Positions 35,112 to 43,571 of a stretch of DNA of 64,000 nucleotides are shown here, piece by piece (positions within the stretch are counted from its first letter, which is position 1; the number at the start of each line of letters is the position of its first letter). Position numbers and translations under genes: made by a program. A model generated the notes under the pieces. The model had not been told where the DNA came from. It did no database searches and saw nothing but the letters and a program-made list of their open reading frames with translations. The stretch covers positions 31,218 through 95,217 of the forward strand of contig NZ_JANIKD010000008.1 in NCBI RefSeq assembly GCF_024580955.1, in the 5' to 3' direction. This DNA is from Corynebacterium sp. 122RC1 (GTDB lineage: Bacteria; Actinomycetota; Actinomycetes; Mycobacteriales; Mycobacteriaceae).

Positions 35112-35975
35112 ATGGCGCAGCAACACAACATTGCTCAGGCAGAAGCTCAGCAGCCCTACCTGCGGGTGGGCAACGGCCCACGCGTTGTGGTTGCGTTAAG
35201 CGGTTGGTTTGGCCATGGCGCCGATTGGGGCTTTTGGCAGGAGGTGCTGGACCAGGAGAACTTCACTTGGATTTTCCCTGACTACCGTGGATACGGTGCA
35301 CGCATTGACGTCCCAGGAAACTACAGCCTGGATGAGGTCAGCGACGACACCCTGGCGCTCATCGCCCAACTCCAAGCCGAGGGTGTGCTCACCGAGGCTA
35401 CGCCGTTGATCCTGCTTGGCCACACGATGGGCGGAGTGTATATGCAGCACACGCTTCTGAAGCTGCGTCAGGGCGGGGGAGAAGGGGAGTATGCCTCTCT
35501 TCCACAGGTGGCAGCCATAGTTGGGCTCAATCCTGTAGGGGCGCTCGGCTCCACCATGCCTGAACAGGCCTTTGCGTTCTACTCCACCGCAGGTGAACAG
35601 CCGCAGACCAGGCGCGCAATCATGGATATGCTCACAGGGAATCGCCTGAGCAGCACCTGGCTGAACCAAATGATGCACAGTTCAGCGGAGCATTCCCGCG
35701 GGGAAGCCGTGGACGGCTACTTTCAGTCCTGGGTTCGTGCCAACTTCTTGGAGGAGCTTGGCACCGTAGACATCCCCGCGCTCGTGATCGTCGGCGCGCA
35801 TGACCGCGCCATCACCGCAGAGGCTGTGTCCAAGACCTATGGAAGCACCTACCCAGACTGCACGATCCTGGAGCTTCCCGACGCCGGGCACTACGTCATG
35901 CAGGAAGCCCCACTGCGGGTCGCGGCTGAGGTGGAGCGCTTCTTGCTCGACAAGCTCGCGACTCCAACCGGCTAA
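35112..35975 (+). CDS. Alpha/beta hydrolase with Thr in the nucleophile elbow
   Basis: A 287-residue cytoplasmic alpha/beta-hydrolase-fold protein. Family elements: a VVVALSGWFGHGADWGFW oxyanion-hole region, the elbow GHTMGG, an acid at Asp231 (GAHDRAIT) and His260 (DAGHYVMQEAP). The elbow has Thr105 where nearly all members have Ser (GHSMGG). The codon is ACG, which two base changes separate from TCN-type serine only at the first position. It may be inactive, slow or non-hydrolytic. GAGGAGAG upstream of ATG 35112 is a good ribosome site. It converges on helD with an 8-bp gap. Confidence 0.8.
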   Translation: MAQQHNIAQAEAQQPYLRVGNGPRVVVALSGWFGHGADWGFWQEVLDQENFTWIFPDYRGYGARIDVPGNYSLDEVSDDTLALIAQLQAEGVLTEATPLILLGHTMGGVYMQHTLLKLRQGGGEGEYASLPQVAAIVGLNPVGALGSTMPEQAFAFYSTAGEQPQTRRAIMDMLTGNRLSSTWLNQMMHSSAEHSRGEAVDGYFQSWVRANFLEELGTVDIPALVIVGAHDRAITAEAVSKTYGSTYPDCTILELPDAGHYVMQEAPLRVAAEVERFLLDKLATPTG

Positions 35976-35982
35976 TTTGCGG

Positions 35983-38397
35983 TTAATCCAGCACGGGCAT
36001 TTGTCCGCACACGGTTAACGTTTGGGTGGCTCGGGTGAGTGCTACGTAGAGGTCTTGCCACCCTTGGGGTGATTCACTCACGATCTGCGCGGGCTCGTGG
36101 AGCACTACGTGGTCAAACTCCAGGCCCTTGACCTCTGAAACTGAATACACCTCCACCGCCGGAGCCCCGTCATGCGCTGCCTGTTGGGCGCGGTCACGCA
36201 GCTCGGAGACAGCACTTTCCGCGGCGATCACCGCGCACAACCGCCCAGGGTCTTGGGCAGTCAGGGTGTTTGCTGCTGCAAGCGCGTCACCGTGGGAGTC
36301 GGCGTGGGAGTCGGCGTGGGAAAACATCCGCACCGAATCGGGTTCGCTGCGCAGCGCTGTGGCGTGCGGTGCGTTGGGTGCGTACACCTTGAGGACCTGG
36401 TTGGCCAGATCCATGATTTCCGCTGGGGTGCGGTAGTTTACGGTGAGTGCGTGTTTGCGGAAGCGGTTGGCAACGTAGGGTGCGAGCGTTTCCTCCCAGG
36501 AGTCCACGCCGGCGGGGGAGCTGGTTTGGGAGGTGTCACCAACCAGGGTCATCCAACGGGAGGGCGAGCGCCGCATAATCATGCGCCACTCCATAGGGGT
36601 GAGCTCCTGGGCCTCATCCACGATCACGTGGCCGTAGGCCCACTGGTGGTCGGCCGCAGCGCGCTGGGCGGTGGTTGCGATCTCCCGGACTTCCTGGCGG
36701 CCGGCGAGCGCTTCGGCGTCCAACACATCGTGGGCGGAGAGGATTTCCGCGTCGGTTTCATCATCCAAGTCCGTGTTCGCGGAACCGCGCAGGATTTCCA
36801 GGGCGTCCTCGGCGTCTTGGAGCTGTTCGCGCCACTTGGCCTCTGCCTGGGCGGCGGCGTCCTCCGGAGTGAGTACGCCGATTTTGGTAGCTAGTTCGTC
36901 CAGCAAGGCGGCGTCGCTTTCCGCCCATTCAAAAGGGTTGGCGCGCCACAGGGCGGCTTGGGTTTCCTCGTCGTAATCAAAGGCGATCTCAGCAATGAGT
37001 GCCTTGCTGCCTAACAGTTCGCCGAGCACCGTGGTGGGCTCCAGCTTTGGCCAGTAGCGCTCGACGAGTTCAGCGACGGCGGGCTCTTCGGCGAGGTCAT
37101 CATGGAGTTGTGCCACGTCACCTGCGGAAAGCAGGTTCTTGCCGCCGAGTGGGTCGCTGCCGATTTTTGCGGCCATCGCCTGGGCGAGCTCGTCGGTAAG
37201 CGCCTCCGCGAAGGCTGGCTGCGCCTCATTGTGGGGTCTGCGGGTGCGCCGCGCGCGGGTTCGTGCCTTTTTCACCATCGCTTCGGTGACCTCAATATCG
37301 ATGTTGTCTACCATCAGCACTTCTGGTCGCCCGGATGCCGAGTCGGGGAGGCGTTGATGGTGCTTCACCAGGCGGTCGAGCAGCGTCACCATTTCCTCGG
37401 AGCCCTTCACCTCGCGGGCGAGTAGGCTTTCCTTCGCACCTGCGCCCGATCCATCCGCGGATAGTGCGGATTGGGCGAGTGGCGTGGGCTTCACCCCTGG
37501 ATAGAGTTCGCCAACGGTGGCCAGAACCACGCCGGTCTCACCGAGTTCTGGGAGCACGCGCGAAATATACTCCAAAAACCTGCGGTTCGGACCCACAATG
37601 AGCACACCGGTTTTGGCGAGCATCTCTCGCCAGGTGTAGAGCAGGTACGCCACTCGGTGCAGCGCTACCGCGGTTTTGCCGGTGCCGGGGCCGCCTTCAA
37701 CCACCATGACGCCGCGGTGTTCGTCACGAATGATCTCGTCCTGCTCACGCTGAATTGTCTGCACGATGGACGCCATGTGCCCTGTGCGTGCCGCGCCGAT
37801 TGCCCGCAGGAGCGCCTGCTCACCTGCAACGTTGGCGGCTGCGTCGGAAATGCCGGAAGCTGAAGTGGGATCGGCCTGTTGGGAGCCTTCGCCCGCCGAG
37901 CCCTGCAGAATCTCCTCGTCAACGGCGGTGACTGTTTTGCCGCGGGTGCGGATGTGGCGCCGCGTCTCCACGCCCTCCGGGTGCGCGGTGGTGGCCAGGT
38001 AAAAAGGCCTGGCTAGGGGAGCGCGCCAGTCAAGGAGGAGCGAGCGGTAATCGTCTTCCGTTGCGAGCAACCCCATCCTGCCGATGTAGCGGCGATCCAC
38101 GTTGCTGCGCCCCGGCACAGGATTATCAATGAGGTCAGGGGAATCAGATTGCACGTCGATGCGCCCGAACACGAGCCCGAGCTGGGCAAGGTTGAGCCTG
38201 TCAATTTTTTCATGCAGCCCGTGATACTCCGTCTCGCGTTCCACCAGCGCTTCGGCATCGGGGTTCGCTGGGTCCACACGCAACATCACCTGCCGCAGAC
38301 GCTCCTGCGCCGCTGCAACCTCGGAGTCCAGCCGCTGAAACAGCATGTCAACGTAGGCTTGCTCGGCTGCGATCGGGGAGTGATCTGAAGAAGAAAT
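35983..38397 (-). CDS. helD: HelD-like RNA polymerase-recycling helicase, probable ATT start
   Basis: UvrD-superfamily ATPase of the actinobacterial HelD class, which removes stalled RNA polymerase from nucleic acid. An N-terminal coiled coil (EQAYVDMLFQRLDSEVAAAQERL) is the polymerase secondary-channel arm. Walker A is GGPGTGKTA; further motifs are DEAQELTPMEWRM and VNYRTPAEIM with C-terminal VALTRATQTL. The first ATG (38346) would cut off the conserved AAEQAYVD. The in-frame sequence upstream of that ATG, back to a TGA five codons before 38397, has no ATG, GTG or TTG. An ATT at 38397 has GAGGTGG at correct spacing, giving 804 residues. A 12-bp in-frame repeat encodes His-Ala-Asp-Ser copies near the C-terminus. 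Confidence 0.85.
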   Translation of the reverse strand: MSSSDHSPIAAEQAYVDMLFQRLDSEVAAAQERLRQVMLRVDPANPDAEALVERETEYHGLHEKIDRLNLAQLGLVFGRIDVQSDSPDLIDNPVPGRSNVDRRYIGRMGLLATEDDYRSLLLDWRAPLARPFYLATTAHPEGVETRRHIRTRGKTVTAVDEEILQGSAGEGSQQADPTSASGISDAAANVAGEQALLRAIGAARTGHMASIVQTIQREQDEIIRDEHRGVMVVEGGPGTGKTAVALHRVAYLLYTWREMLAKTGVLIVGPNRRFLEYISRVLPELGETGVVLATVGELYPGVKPTPLAQSALSADGSGAGAKESLLAREVKGSEEMVTLLDRLVKHHQRLPDSASGRPEVLMVDNIDIEVTEAMVKKARTRARRTRRPHNEAQPAFAEALTDELAQAMAAKIGSDPLGGKNLLSAGDVAQLHDDLAEEPAVAELVERYWPKLEPTTVLGELLGSKALIAEIAFDYDEETQAALWRANPFEWAESDAALLDELATKIGVLTPEDAAAQAEAKWREQLQDAEDALEILRGSANTDLDDETDAEILSAHDVLDAEALAGRQEVREIATTAQRAAADHQWAYGHVIVDEAQELTPMEWRMIMRRSPSRWMTLVGDTSQTSSPAGVDSWEETLAPYVANRFRKHALTVNYRTPAEIMDLANQVLKVYAPNAPHATALRSEPDSVRMFSHADSHADSHGDALAAANTLTAQDPGRLCAVIAAESAVSELRDRAQQAAHDGAPAVEVYSVSEVKGLEFDHVVLHEPAQIVSESPQGWQDLYVALTRATQTLTVCGQMPVLD

Positions 38398-38485
38398 AGT
38401 GCATCCACCTCAAAGAGAATCAGGCAAAGAACTCTGCAAAAAGAAGTGCCAGTGTAGCGCAAAATCAGGCGTTACGACGCGCACA

Positions 38486-38529
38486 AGCGCCCCACCTCCC
38501 ACACGTTTTGCTGGCGGGGATGGGGCGCT
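38486..38529. repeat. Inverted repeat between the DoxX-like gene and helD
   Basis: AGCGCCCCA (38486-38494) and TGGGGCGCT (38521-38529), perfect 9-bp arms around 26 bases. It lies 21 bases downstream of the stop of the minus-strand DoxX-like gene. Without a clear T-run it is only a possible terminator for that gene. Confidence 0.45.
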
Positions 38530-38550
38530 GTGAGGCAGGAAGTGTGAGGC

Positions 38551-39504
38551 TTAGAAGGCCTTCTTCACTCGCTTTTGTGCCTGGGCGAGCTTCTTGTCAG
38601 CCTGCTTTTGCAGCTTGTTGGCCTGCTTGGAGGCCTTCTTGGCGGCTGCACCGGTGGACTTCTCAGCCTGGGCCAGCGCATCCACTGCGCGCTGCTGCGC
38701 AACAGAAGCCTGCTTCACTACCTTCTTGCGGGCAACCTTGGAATCCTTTTGTGCTTGCTGCAACCAGGAGGAGGCGTCATTCTGGGCGTCCTCGAAGAAG
38801 CCGGAGGCACGGTCGGCAGCCTTGGCAAAACCCTTCTTGGCTTGCTCAGCTTGGGTGCCGGCGAAGTCCAACCAGTCATCCTTGTTGTCTTCAACGTAAT
38901 CCTGCGCCTTGGCGGCGTACTCAGAAACCTTCTCCGAGGCATCGCCGAACCAACCCTTGGCGGAAGCGGCCAGAACGGAGGCATTTTCCTGGGCGGAATC
39001 TACGAACTTCTCGGTCTCGCTCTTGGTGGGCAGTGCCTGCTGAATCTGCTTGTTGGCACGCTTCGCAGCGTGGTTTGCGCGCCACTTCAAGCCGGGCTTG
39101 CCCTCGGTGTCCAAGCTGGTAATGGCCAGGCCACCGAGCAGCGCGATGCTGGTGAGGAAGCCCTGGCGGCGGGCAATCTTTTCTTCCTTTACCTGGGTCT
39201 CCCAGAACGCGTGGCGGGCCAGGATGGTGGGAACCGCCAGTACGGCCAAGGTGCCAGCGGAAAGGCGAGGCGCCTTGCCCAGGGCGAGCATGGAACCGGC
39301 GCCAACTTTCACGCCACCAAGTGCGCGGGTAACCAGCTCCGCATCCTGGGGGAGCTGCTTTGCGTACTTGCGGGGCAGCACCGTGCGGATCTGGCGCAGC
39401 ACAGCCTTGGTGCCATCAACGTGTGCGTCGGTGTTGATGATGGTGTCTGCGCCATCCGCGATGTAGACGGAGGCAAGTGCCGGGCGAGCGATCTTGCGAA
39501 TCAT
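38551..39504 (-). CDS. DoxX-like membrane protein with long Lys/Ala-rich C-terminal tail
   Basis: A 317-residue protein. The first ~135 residues resemble DoxX-family proteins: MIRKIARPALASVYIADGADTI, then hydrophobic helices (about 75-95 and 110-130). The remaining ~170 residues are an amphipathic, Ala/Lys/Gln/Asp-rich helix, becoming a basic histone-H1-like end (VARKKVVKQA...KKASKQANKLQKQ...). The tail should lie in the cytoplasm and could bind membrane surface, DNA or another acidic partner. ATG 39504 has AGGAG upstream; the longer ORF is rejected. Function is unknown. Confidence 0.65.
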   Translation of the reverse strand: MIRKIARPALASVYIADGADTIINTDAHVDGTKAVLRQIRTVLPRKYAKQLPQDAELVTRALGGVKVGAGSMLALGKAPRLSAGTLAVLAVPTILARHAFWETQVKEEKIARRQGFLTSIALLGGLAITSLDTEGKPGLKWRANHAAKRANKQIQQALPTKSETEKFVDSAQENASVLAASAKGWFGDASEKVSEYAAKAQDYVEDNKDDWLDFAGTQAEQAKKGFAKAADRASGFFEDAQNDASSWLQQAQKDSKVARKKVVKQASVAQQRAVDALAQAEKSTGAAAKKASKQANKLQKQADKKLAQAQKRVKKAF

Positions 39505-39534
39505 TCTCTTCAATCTCCTTTGGTAGCAAACCCT

Positions 39535-39558
39535 CAAGGGCACAAGGGCACAAGGGCA
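39535..39558. repeat. 8-bp tandem repeat upstream of the DoxX-like gene
   Basis: Three exact copies of CAAGGGCA, starting 31 bases upstream of the DoxX-like start codon. They lie in its probable promoter or leader within a 344-bp gap otherwise empty of genes. Confidence 0.85.
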
Positions 39559-39792
39559 TTGCGTATTATCTGCGTTTCATTTGCACGCCACGCGCGCAAT
39601 TACCTCTTCAATGGTACAGAGTTTGCAGCGAGCTTGGGTGGACTGCCTGTGCCACTGGGTTGCCCTTTGGATACTGTGAACAGGGGGTTTGTAGGGTGTA
39701 GTAGATTTTATGCACGCCGGTGCTGAGCTGTGTGGGAATCGGGGTTGCGTGTCGTTTCTTTCCCCTCCGGCGCGCCACCCCGTGTCCCTTTC

Positions 39793-39841
39793 GGGCCTCG
39801 GGATGTGTGGTCTTGGGGGCGTCGGAACCCTGCCGAGGCCC
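39793..39841. repeat. Inverted repeat enclosing GGCGTCGG element copy G
   Basis: GGGCCTCGG (39793-39801) and CCGAGGCCC (39833-39841) are perfect 9-bp arms around 31 bases. The loop contains TTGGGGGCGTCGGAACC (39813-39829), identical over 17 bases to the reverse complement of 52200-52216. It lies just downstream of the MBL hydrolase gene, so it could also form in that transcript. Confidence 0.75.
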
Positions 39842-39848
39842 CTTGTTG

Positions 39849-40535
39849 CTACCAGCGGCGCTCCCACCAGTCTTCGAGCTCGGGGCGCTCCTTGCCCAAG
39901 GTTGTGGAGGCGCCGTGGCCGGGGTGAATCACGGTGTTGTCTGGGTATTGGTCAAAGATTTGCTGCTTGACGTCATGGAAGAGCCGCTCAAATTCGCTTT
40001 CGCTAGTGGTTTTCCCAAGGCCGCCGGGGAAAAGGCTATCGCCGATGAAGATGTGTGGCACGCCCTCGAGCTCTGCCACCAACGCCGCGCCACCGGGGGT
40101 GTGTCCGCGCAAAATGTGGACCTTTAGCTCCCTGCCGGCAAACGGAATGGTGTTGCCCTCATGCAGCTCAACATCCACTTCTGCGGGCAGAGCAGGGGCG
40201 TCCAAGAAAGGTGCGTAGTGAGTGGCGCCGGTTGCCGCAAGCACGTCTTTGAGGGCGCGGACATGATCGTGGTGGCGGTGTGTGGTGAGCACAGCGGTGA
40301 TCTTGACGCCGTGCTGCTCAGCGAGTTGCAGGAGAGCGTGTGCGTTGTCCGCGGCGTCTACCAAAAGGGCCTGGCCGGTGTGTTCTGGGTGTGTGCTGTC
40401 TGTACCGCCTGTGCTGCCTGTACCCCCTGTGCCGCCTGCCTTGGTGTAGAGCAGGTAGCAGTTATTATCCATGTCCCCAACGGAGATCTGATCGAGATGG
40501 AGCGTTGGCAGGTTGTTGTGCTGTTCGTCGGTCAT
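39849..40535 (-). CDS. Metallo-beta-lactamase-fold hydrolase (glyoxalase II-like)
   Basis: A 228-residue MBL-fold hydrolase. The metal ligands are in TTHRHHDH, with further histidines in RGHTPGG, an Asp in [11 protein letters not shown] and a final His in IHPGHG. The class contains hydroxyacylglutathione- or mycothiol-type thioesterases, so a thiol-conjugate substrate is plausible in an actinomycete. ATG 40535 is chosen because the upstream extension runs into the uvrA promoter. A Gly/Thr/Ser-rich loop near residues 33-47 is encoded by a 9-bp repeat. It is divergent from uvrA. Confidence 0.85.
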   Translation of the reverse strand: MTDEQHNNLPTLHLDQISVGDMDNNCYLLYTKAGGTGGTGSTGGTDSTHPEHTGQALLVDAADNAHALLQLAEQHGVKITAVLTTHRHHDHVRALKDVLAATGATHYAPFLDAPALPAEVDVELHEGNTIPFAGRELKVHILRGHTPGGAALVAELEGVPHIFIGDSLFPGGLGKTTSESEFERLFHDVKQQIFDQYPDNTVIHPGHGASTTLGKERPELEDWWERRW

Positions 40536-40607
40536 GGCATTCAGGGTAGTCAGTGGGCGGGACACGCGCCCGAAAACGGCGAATGCGCATGGCTTGGTGC
40601 CGTCACT

Positions 40608-40624
40608 TCGAACAAGTGTATGAT
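40608..40624 (+). promoter_or_regulatory. LexA-like SOS box overlapping the uvrA -10
   Basis: TCGAACAAGTGTATGA (40608-40623) matches the actinobacterial SOS palindrome TCGAACNNNNGTTCGA except for two bases in the right arm. TATGAT (40619-40624), a near-perfect -10, overlaps its right half, so bound LexA would block uvrA transcription. Confidence 0.7.
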
Positions 40625-40721
40625 AGCGGGAGTGTGTGGGCAGAGTGTCCGTGGACGCAATCGCGTTTTCGGAGGGCCTGCCCCGGGAAGAGCAAAGCAA
40701 ACAGTAAAGGGAAGAAACTTC

Positions 40722-43571
40722 GTGGCTGACCGTCTCATTGTCCGTGGCGCACGCGAGCACAACCTCAAGGGTGTAGATATTGACCTGCCTCGTGATTCGC
40801 TCGTAGTGTTTACGGGCCTTTCCGGCTCAGGAAAGTCCTCGCTGGCCTTTGACACGATCTTTGCCGAAGGTCAACGCCGCTACGTGGAATCCCTGAGCGC
40901 ATATGCCCGCCAGTTCCTGGGGCAAATGGACAAGCCAGACGTGGATTTCATTGAGGGGCTTTCCCCGGCGGTATCCATTGATCAAAAATCCACCAACCGC
41001 AACCCACGTTCCACCGTCGGCACCATCACAGAGGTGTATGACTACCTTCGTTTGCTCTACGCGCGCGCCGGTACCGCGCACTGCCCGGAATGTGACGCCG
41101 TGATCTCCCGGCAGACCCCGCAGCAAATTGTGGACCAGGTCCTGGAAATGGAAGAAGGGCTGAAGTTTCAGGTCCTCGCGCCAGTGGTACGCACCCGCAA
41201 GGGCGAGTTCGTGGACCTCTTCCAAGACCTCGCGGCGCAAGGCTTTTCCCGCGTGCGCGTTGACGGCGAGGTGTACCAGCTTTCCAGCCCACCCACGCTA
41301 GAAAAGCAAATCAAGCATGACATCGACGTTGTGGTGGACCGCCTCCAGGTGAAAGCATCCCAAAGCCAGCGTCTCACCGATTCAGTGGAAACCGCACTTA
41401 AGCTTGCCGATGGTGTGGTCGCGCTAGAATTCGTGGATTTGGAAGGGCCCGAGCGTGTGCGCCGCTTCAGTGAGAAGATGGCGTGCCCCAATGGCCACCC
41501 GATTGGCGTGGATGAGCTGGAACCTCGATCCTTCTCTTTTAACTCTCCCTATGGTGCATGCCCCGTATGTGATGGCTTGGGTACCCGCCTTGAAGTTGAT
41601 GTGGACCTGGTGATCCCGGATAAAGACGCCCCGCTGATCAAAGCAATCCAACCCTGGCAGGTTGGTGCTGGTGAGGGCTACTACAACAAACTTCTCACCG
41701 CCTTTGCTGCGGTGTTGGGGGTAGACCCGAACACCCCATTCAGCGAGCTCAGCAAACAACAGCAGAAGCAGGTTCTCCACGGTTCCAAAGACAACGTGAC
41801 CGTGCGCTACAAGAACCGCTTTGGCCGCACACGGACCTACAACTCTGCGTTCGAAGGCGCGCTGCCGTCGTTGGAACGGCGCCTGGAGAATACAGATTCC
41901 GAAGCACAGAAGGATCGCCTCCTGGAGTACATGCGCGAAGTGCCGTGTAAGGCCTGCTCAGGTGCTCGCCTGCGTCCGGAGATCTTGAGTGTTCGGCTGG
42001 CGTCTGAGAACCACGGTGAAAAGTCCATCGCGGACCTGGCGGCACTTTCCGTGGAAGGCGCCTCTGAATTCTTGGACGACCTCAAGCTGGGCGCGCGTGA
42101 AGAAATGATCGCCGGCGCGGTCCTCAAGGAAATTCAGGCACGCCTGCGCTTTCTTTTGGACGTTGGCCTGAACTACCTCAGCTTGAGCCGCGCCGCCGGC
42201 ACGCTCTCTGGCGGTGAGGCACAGCGCATCCGCCTGGCAACGCAAATCGGTTCTGGTTTGGCAGGTGTGCTCTACGTGTTGGATGAGCCCTCCATTGGCC
42301 TGCACCAGCGCGACAACCAGCGGCTCATCCAAACGCTGGAGCGCCTCCGCGATATTGGTAACACCCTGATTGTGGTGGAACATGATGAGGACACCATCAA
42401 GGCTGCAGACTGGCTGGTGGACATTGGCCCCAAGGCCGGCGAATATGGCGGCGAGGTGGTGTACCAAGGCGCGCCGGAGGGCATCGGAAGCTGCGAGGAA
42501 TCGATCACCGGCGCCTACCTTTCCGGAAAGCGGGTATTGGGGGTTCCTGAACAGCGCCGCGAAGTAGATCCCGAGCGCATGCTCAAGGTGGTTGGTGCAA
42601 AAGAAAACAACCTGCGCGGCATCGACGTAGAACTTCCCCTCGGCGTGCTCACCTGCGTGACTGGCGTTTCCGGTTCAGGTAAATCCACCGTGGTGAACCA
42701 AATCTTGGCCAAGACCCTTGCGAACAAGCTCAACCGGGCTCGCCAGGTGCCTGGCCGAGCCGTGCGAGTGGAAGGCGTGGAGCACCTGGACAAGTTGGTG
42801 CAGGTGGATCAGTCCCCAATCGGGCGTACCCCACGCTCGAACCCCGCCACCTACACTGGCGTGTTTGACAAGGTCCGCACATTGTTCGCGGAAACTCAAG
42901 AGGCCAAAGTCCGCGGGTACAAGCCGGGGCGCTTCTCCTTCAACGTGAAGGGTGGGCGCTGCGAAGCGTGCCAGGGTGACGGCACCTTGAAGATTGAGAT
43001 GAACTTCTTGCCTGACGTATACGTTCCCTGCGAGGTGTGCCACGGGCAGCGCTACAACCGCGAAACCCTCGAAGTGCGCTACAAGGGGAAGAACATCGCG
43101 GAGGTGCTGGACATGCCCATCGCTGAAGCTGCGGAGTTCTTTGAACCAATCACCTCAATCCACCGCTACCTGAACACCCTCACGGAAGTGGGCCTTGGAT
43201 ACGTGCGCCTGGGGCAGTCCGCCACCACGCTTTCCGGTGGTGAGGCGCAACGCGTGAAGCTCGCCTCCGAGCTGCAAAAGCGCTCCAACGGGCGCACCGT
43301 TTACATCCTGGATGAGCCAACAACCGGTCTGCACTTTGAAGACATCCGCAAACTCATGCTTGTGATCCAAAGCCTCGTGGACAAGGGCAATTCTGTGATT
43401 GTGATCGAGCACAACCTCGACGTAATCAAGGCAGCAGACTGGATCGTGGACATGGGGCCAGAAGGTGGCGCTGGCGGCGGAATTGTGGTTGCCCAAGGCA
43501 CTCCTGAAGAAGTGGCCCAGGTTGCCGGTTCCTACACCGGGCAATTCCTTAAGCCTCTGCTTCAGGTGTAG
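40722..43571 (+). CDS. uvrA: Excinuclease ABC subunit A
   Basis: Damage-recognition ATPase of nucleotide excision repair, 949 residues. There are two ABC cassettes: GLSGSGKSS near residue 33 and GVSGSGKST near 648, with signatures [12 protein letters not shown] and [12 protein letters not shown]. Zinc modules are at CPECDAVI, at CPVCDGLG and at CEACQGDG...[10 protein letters not shown]. The start is GTG 40722, with AAAGGGAAG shortly upstream; the 187-codon extension is rejected. A LexA-like box lies ~100 bp upstream, so DNA-damage induction is likely. The last 23 bp overlap the converging DUF2339 gene. Confidence 0.97.
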   Translation: MADRLIVRGAREHNLKGVDIDLPRDSLVVFTGLSGSGKSSLAFDTIFAEGQRRYVESLSAYARQFLGQMDKPDVDFIEGLSPAVSIDQKSTNRNPRSTVGTITEVYDYLRLLYARAGTAHCPECDAVISRQTPQQIVDQVLEMEEGLKFQVLAPVVRTRKGEFVDLFQDLAAQGFSRVRVDGEVYQLSSPPTLEKQIKHDIDVVVDRLQVKASQSQRLTDSVETALKLADGVVALEFVDLEGPERVRRFSEKMACPNGHPIGVDELEPRSFSFNSPYGACPVCDGLGTRLEVDVDLVIPDKDAPLIKAIQPWQVGAGEGYYNKLLTAFAAVLGVDPNTPFSELSKQQQKQVLHGSKDNVTVRYKNRFGRTRTYNSAFEGALPSLERRLENTDSEAQKDRLLEYMREVPCKACSGARLRPEILSVRLASENHGEKSIADLAALSVEGASEFLDDLKLGAREEMIAGAVLKEIQARLRFLLDVGLNYLSLSRAAGTLSGGEAQRIRLATQIGSGLAGVLYVLDEPSIGLHQRDNQRLIQTLERLRDIGNTLIVVEHDEDTIKAADWLVDIGPKAGEYGGEVVYQGAPEGIGSCEESITGAYLSGKRVLGVPEQRREVDPERMLKVVGAKENNLRGIDVELPLGVLTCVTGVSGSGKSTVVNQILAKTLANKLNRARQVPGRAVRVEGVEHLDKLVQVDQSPIGRTPRSNPATYTGVFDKVRTLFAETQEAKVRGYKPGRFSFNVKGGRCEACQGDGTLKIEMNFLPDVYVPCEVCHGQRYNRETLEVRYKGKNIAEVLDMPIAEAAEFFEPITSIHRYLNTLTEVGLGYVRLGQSATTLSGGEAQRVKLASELQKRSNGRTVYILDEPTTGLHFEDIRKLMLVIQSLVDKGNSVIVIEHNLDVIKAADWIVDMGPEGGAGGGIVVAQGTPEEVAQVAGSYTGQFLKPLLQV

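Noticed and set aside
38486..38529. Firm terminator call for the 9-bp inverted repeat
   Set aside because: No T-run on either strand, so it is listed only as an inverted repeat.
40161..40721. Long N-terminal extension of uvrA
   Set aside because: Runs through the divergent MBL gene and the LexA/promoter region. Homology begins at GTG 40722, which has a ribosome site.
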